A DNA stretch of 22,379 bases from Erythrobacter donghaensis (GTDB taxonomy: Bacteria; Pseudomonadota; Alphaproteobacteria; Sphingomonadales; Sphingomonadaceae): assembly GCF_001557325.1 (NCBI RefSeq), contig NZ_LSJS01000193.1, forward strand, positions 1-22,379, in the 5' to 3' direction. The notes under the pieces were generated by a model, which was not told the origin of the DNA, searched no databases, and worked only from the letters and a program-made list of their open reading frames with translations. Of this stretch, positions 19,863 through 22,379 are shown in pieces (within the stretch, counting starts at the first letter, position 1; every line of letters begins with the position of its first letter). A program made the translations under genes and the position numbers.

Positions 19863-21524
19863 TTACCAGGCGATCGTGATGCCGCTGCCGGCGCGCACGC
19901 GCTTCGACATGTCATCGATGATGAGGCTCGCCGGAATGACGCGGTACTCGGTGCCGGCGAGCTCGGGGGGAAGGCTGGCGGAATTGACCAGCCGCACCCG
20001 CAATTGCGCCTCGTAGCCCGAAGCGTAGGAGCCTCCGTCGGTCCCGTAGATCCCCACGACGCTGGTCGTGAGCTCCGCCGAGCGGCGCGAGAGAACGACG
20101 ATGCCGTCCTTGCCTTCGCGCTGCGCAGTGAGTGCCGCGCCGTACATCGCCAGCTCCTCGACCATGTGGATCGGCGCGGTCTTGTGGACGAAGCGCACGG
20201 TCCAGATGTCGCTCTTGTCCTCCTGCGCGCGCGACAGGCCGGTGTCGCTGAGGAAATAGCCGTCACCCGCCGGCTTCATCACCGGCATCATCTTCGCGGT
20301 CAGGCGGCGCGGCAACAAGGCGGCGACCTGGCGGTTGGTGGGAACGATCGCCTGGCGCCGCTCCTTCTCGATCTTGGCGAGGAACTCGGTCGCCGCGGCC
20401 TCGCGCCCGGCGAGCTGGTCGGGCGTGGTGAGGTTGAGCCGCCCAAGCACGGTCAGGAAAATCGGCAGGTCGGAAAGCGGGCCCTTGGCGAAGCTGGCAA
20501 AGGCCTCGTCGGGATCGCGCGCCGGGACACCCTCGGCAAAGGCCGCTGCCTGCCGCCATAGATCGAGCTTGCTCTTGCCGCGCTTGGCGAATGGCTGGCG
20601 CCCTTCCCAGGCTCTCATGTCCTGCTTGCGCGGCGGCTTGCCGTTGGCGCGTTGCGGCGGAGGCGCCAGCGCCTCGGCAAGATCCTGATCGGCCTCCTGA
20701 AACACCAGCGCAGCCTCCGGCCCGCGCCCGTCCATGGTCAGCGCGAAGGCCAGCGCGCCGCTCAGCTCGGCGCGGTCCTCGATCGCCTCGAGCTGGCGCC
20801 GCGCTTCGCCCTCCACAACCCAGCCGCCGCGCTTCTTGGGCAGATCCCAGGTGATCGCCGAGGCATAATTGATCGCTTTCCCGTGATCCGCGCGCAGCAG
20901 CGCATCCCAGAAGAGCAGCTGCGCGTTTTCCGGGGCAAGAACGATGTTCGCGCGGAACGAGGCTTCGGCAGTCGCCTCGTCGACCCGGAATTGCAGCAGG
21001 GTCGTCAGCCGCTGGATGCTCGCCGACCACGGCCGAACGGCGCGCAGCTTCTCCAGCGCGGCGAGCGCCTCGTCCTTGCGCCCGAGCTTGCCGAGCGCCA
21101 GCGCGCGGATCGCCGCGTTGCCGAGCCCGATGCTCACCGCGAAATAGGGATCGCCCTTGGCCGTCTCGTCGCTTTGCGTCGTCGCGGCGAGCGCGAGTTC
21201 GGGCTGCCCCGCCTCGAGTGCATGGAGCGCCTTGGCCTGTTGCAGGTTGGCGCGGCGCAGCCACTGGTCGGGCTGAAGCTGCGCATCGAGGAGCGCCCGG
21301 TCGCACGCGGCGATGCCCTGTTCGCCCAGCCTGATGCTCTGGGGGCGCAGATCGACCGTGGCGGTGGCGAGCCCGAACATCCACGTGCCTTGGGTCATGC
21401 CGTCGGCCTTCTTGGTGGGCGCGGAGAAGCCGTCGCACGTCTCGAAGTCGTCTGCCATGGCCGGCTGCGGCGCGATGGCCAGAGCGATTGCGGCGGCCCC
21501 AGCCGCGAACCCGGTGATTTTCAT
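19863..21524 (-). CDS. Secreted TPR-like repeat protein of unknown function
   Basis: The 553-residue protein has a signal peptide of about 24 residues (hydrophobic AAGAAAIALAIA, ending AMA before DDFETC) and no further membrane segment, so it is probably periplasmic. Residues about 75-260 are Ala/Leu-rich helical pairs of tetratricopeptide character: LRRANLQQAKALHALEAGQPELALAA, then GNAAIRALALGKLGRKDEALAALEKLRAV, then another with APENAQLLFWDALLRADHG. Residues 285-340 are basic and proline-rich; the C-terminal region from about 390 is beta-rich (FLSDTGLSRAQ, IWTVRFVHKTAPIHMVEEL, YEAQLRVRLVNS), resembling a separate globular domain. I do not recognise the family. A protein-protein scaffold role in the envelope is the best guess. 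It is transcribed leftward, downstream of gmk with a 112-base gap. Confidence 0.85.
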   Translation of the reverse strand: MKITGFAAGAAAIALAIAPQPAMADDFETCDGFSAPTKKADGMTQGTWMFGLATATVDLRPQSIRLGEQGIAACDRALLDAQLQPDQWLRRANLQQAKALHALEAGQPELALAATTQSDETAKGDPYFAVSIGLGNAAIRALALGKLGRKDEALAALEKLRAVRPWSASIQRLTTLLQFRVDEATAEASFRANIVLAPENAQLLFWDALLRADHGKAINYASAITWDLPKKRGGWVVEGEARRQLEAIEDRAELSGALAFALTMDGRGPEAALVFQEADQDLAEALAPPPQRANGKPPRKQDMRAWEGRQPFAKRGKSKLDLWRQAAAFAEGVPARDPDEAFASFAKGPLSDLPIFLTVLGRLNLTTPDQLAGREAAATEFLAKIEKERRQAIVPTNRQVAALLPRRLTAKMMPVMKPAGDGYFLSDTGLSRAQEDKSDIWTVRFVHKTAPIHMVEELAMYGAALTAQREGKDGIVVLSRRSAELTTSVVGIYGTDGGSYASGYEAQLRVRLVNSASLPPELAGTEYRVIPASLIIDDMSKRVRAGSGITIAW

Positions 21525-21564
21525 GATGCCCCTGCGTCAGTCCGGACGACGCAACCCCTGAATC

Positions 21565-21595
21565 GCCCGCGCGCCCTTTCTGGCTTCGCGCGGGC
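21565..21595 (-). terminator. Candidate hairpin terminator after gmk
   Basis: GCCCGCGCG (21565-21573) and CGCGCGGGC (21587-21595) form a perfect 9-bp stem with a 13-base loop, about 42 bases beyond the gmk stop and before the TPR-like gene. No U-run follows on the minus strand, so termination may be partial. Confidence 0.35.
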
Positions 21596-21636
21596 TGCGA
21601 ATCAACCGCAAATTCCGCGACATGGGTCCGCCGACG

Positions 21637-22287
21637 CTACCCCATCAACCCGCGCACGAAGGGGATCAGCCCGGTCTGGCGGGCGCGCTTCATGCGCTCG
21701 GCCTCGAGAATCGCGCGGACCTTGTCGAAGCAGATGTCGACATCGTCGTTGATGATCACGTAGTCGTAGCCGTCCCAGTGGCTGATCTCGGCCCGCGCGC
21801 GTTCCATGCGGGCGGCGATCACCGCGGCGCTGTCGGTGGCGCGGCTCTTGAGGCGGCGGTGCAGCTCGTCGAGCGAGGGGGGCAGGATGAACACCCGCAC
21901 CACGTCCTGCTGATCCTTCTGGTAAAGCTGCTGGGTGCCCTGCCAATCGATGTCGAACAGGAAGTCCTGCCCTTCCTTCAGCCCGGCGCGGATCTTGCCC
22001 TTGGGCGTGCCGTAGCGGTGGCCGAAGACCTCGGCCCATTCGTAGAAATCGTCCTCGTCGATCATCGCCTGGAACCGCTCGGGAGAGACGAAGTGGTAAT
22101 GCACCCCGTCGATCTCGCCCGGGCGCGGCTGGCGGGTGGTGGCGCTGACCGAGAGCTTGATCTCCGCGTCCCGCGCGAGCAGCATGCGTGACAGCGTGGT
22201 CTTTCCCGCGCCCGAAGGCGAGGAGAGGATGAACATCAGCCCGCGCCGGTGGAGCTGGTCTGCGGCATTGTGTGAGGAATCGCCCAT
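21637..22287 (-). CDS. gmk: Guanylate kinase
   Basis: Guanylate kinase phosphorylates GMP to GDP with ATP, an essential cytosolic step of purine nucleotide supply. The 216-residue length is normal. The P-loop is SSPSGAGKTT at 22-31; the GMP-binding region follows with SVSATTRQPRPGEIDGVHYHFVS (47-69) and FYEWAEVFGHRYGTPK (81-96), then FLFDIDWQGTQQL, the lid with RRLKSRATDS, and the YDYVIINDD strand. The N-terminal 16 residues (MGDSSHNAADQLHRRG) are a slight extension before the conserved core, which is common in alphaproteobacteria; Met18 is an alternative start but lies too close to the P-loop. ACGGAG precedes the ATG. It lies 42 bases downstream of another leftward gene. Confidence 0.97.
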   Translation of the reverse strand: MGDSSHNAADQLHRRGLMFILSSPSGAGKTTLSRMLLARDAEIKLSVSATTRQPRPGEIDGVHYHFVSPERFQAMIDEDDFYEWAEVFGHRYGTPKGKIRAGLKEGQDFLFDIDWQGTQQLYQKDQQDVVRVFILPPSLDELHRRLKSRATDSAAVIAARMERARAEISHWDGYDYVIINDDVDICFDKVRAILEAERMKRARQTGLIPFVRGLMG

Positions 22288-22329
22288 GGGCTCCGTTGCA
22301 CCAACCGGGGCGGCGAAATCAAGCGTGGA

Positions 22330-22379
22330 TCAGGATTCGCCTGAGGGCGCAGGCGCCGGGGCGGGCGTGGGCGTGGGCG
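22330..22379 (-). CDS. C-terminal end of a Pro/Ala-rich protein, 5' part outside the window
   Basis: The only leftward frame reaching a sensible stop (TGA at 22332-22330) reads PTPTPAPAPAPSGES. The Pro-Thr/Pro-Ala repeat resembles the disordered tails of envelope proteins in this kind of genome. With just 15 residues visible no family can be named. It would be the gene just upstream of gmk, 42 bases away. Confidence 0.55.
   Translation of the reverse strand, partial: PTPTPAPAPAPSGES

Noticed and set aside
1..22379. Search for CRISPR arrays, tRNA or rRNA genes, insertion sequences, phage or defence genes
   Set aside because: No regularly spaced direct repeats, no cloverleaf or rRNA-like stretch, and no transposase, integrase or defence-family motif was seen by eye.

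Overview
The window is about 22 kb of very GC-rich DNA with short gaps, many 4-base gene overlaps and periplasmic lipoproteins. Gene content (DUF3253, SWIB, GPH transporter, paired acyl-CoA dehydrogenases) and the palindromic intergenic repeats suggest an alphaproteobacterium, most likely Sphingomonadales (Erythrobacter/Porphyrobacter type). This is inferred from gene style; there is no rRNA or tRNA in the window.

Left part (1-9.9 kb): mostly housekeeping and accessory genes. A photolyase-like flavoprotein with its domains apparently in swapped order precedes an uncharacterised gene cut by the window edge. Then come a COG3650-like lipoprotein, a GFA-family zinc protein, an S41 protease lipoprotein, a PEBP-like protein, a SWIB protein, a tight three-gene operon (cupin DUF985, DoxX-like membrane protein, DUF3253), a secreted M19 dipeptidase, two tandemly duplicated tiny membrane proteins, and dapD of lysine/diaminopimelate synthesis.

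Middle (10.0-18.9 kb): a divergent pair of operons devoted to CoA-thioester catabolism. Leftward run a 13-codon leader ORF, a GPH-type transporter, an acyl-CoA dehydrogenase, a zinc alcohol dehydrogenase and an APH-like phosphotransferase. The dehydrogenase and phosphotransferase look like the two halves of mammalian ACAD10/ACAD11, and like the LvaC/LvaA pair of Pseudomonas. Rightward run a catalytic acyl-CoA dehydrogenase, a second one lacking both usual catalytic glutamates, and an SDR. This suggests a route for a hydroxylated or oxo acyl chain: import, redox at the oxygen-bearing carbon, phosphorylation and elimination of a hydroxyl, then dehydrogenation. No CoA ligase, hydratase, thiolase or dedicated regulator is present. 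Three of the intercistronic gaps each contain a different palindromic repeat.

Right part (18.9-22.4 kb): a strong leftward terminator with no obvious upstream leftward gene (possible small RNA), a near-perfect CRP-like operator upstream of a Crp/Fnr regulator whose recognition helix fits it, a secreted TPR-like protein, guanylate kinase, and the Pro/Ala-rich tail of one more protein. No CRISPR array, insertion sequence, prophage or defence locus was seen.
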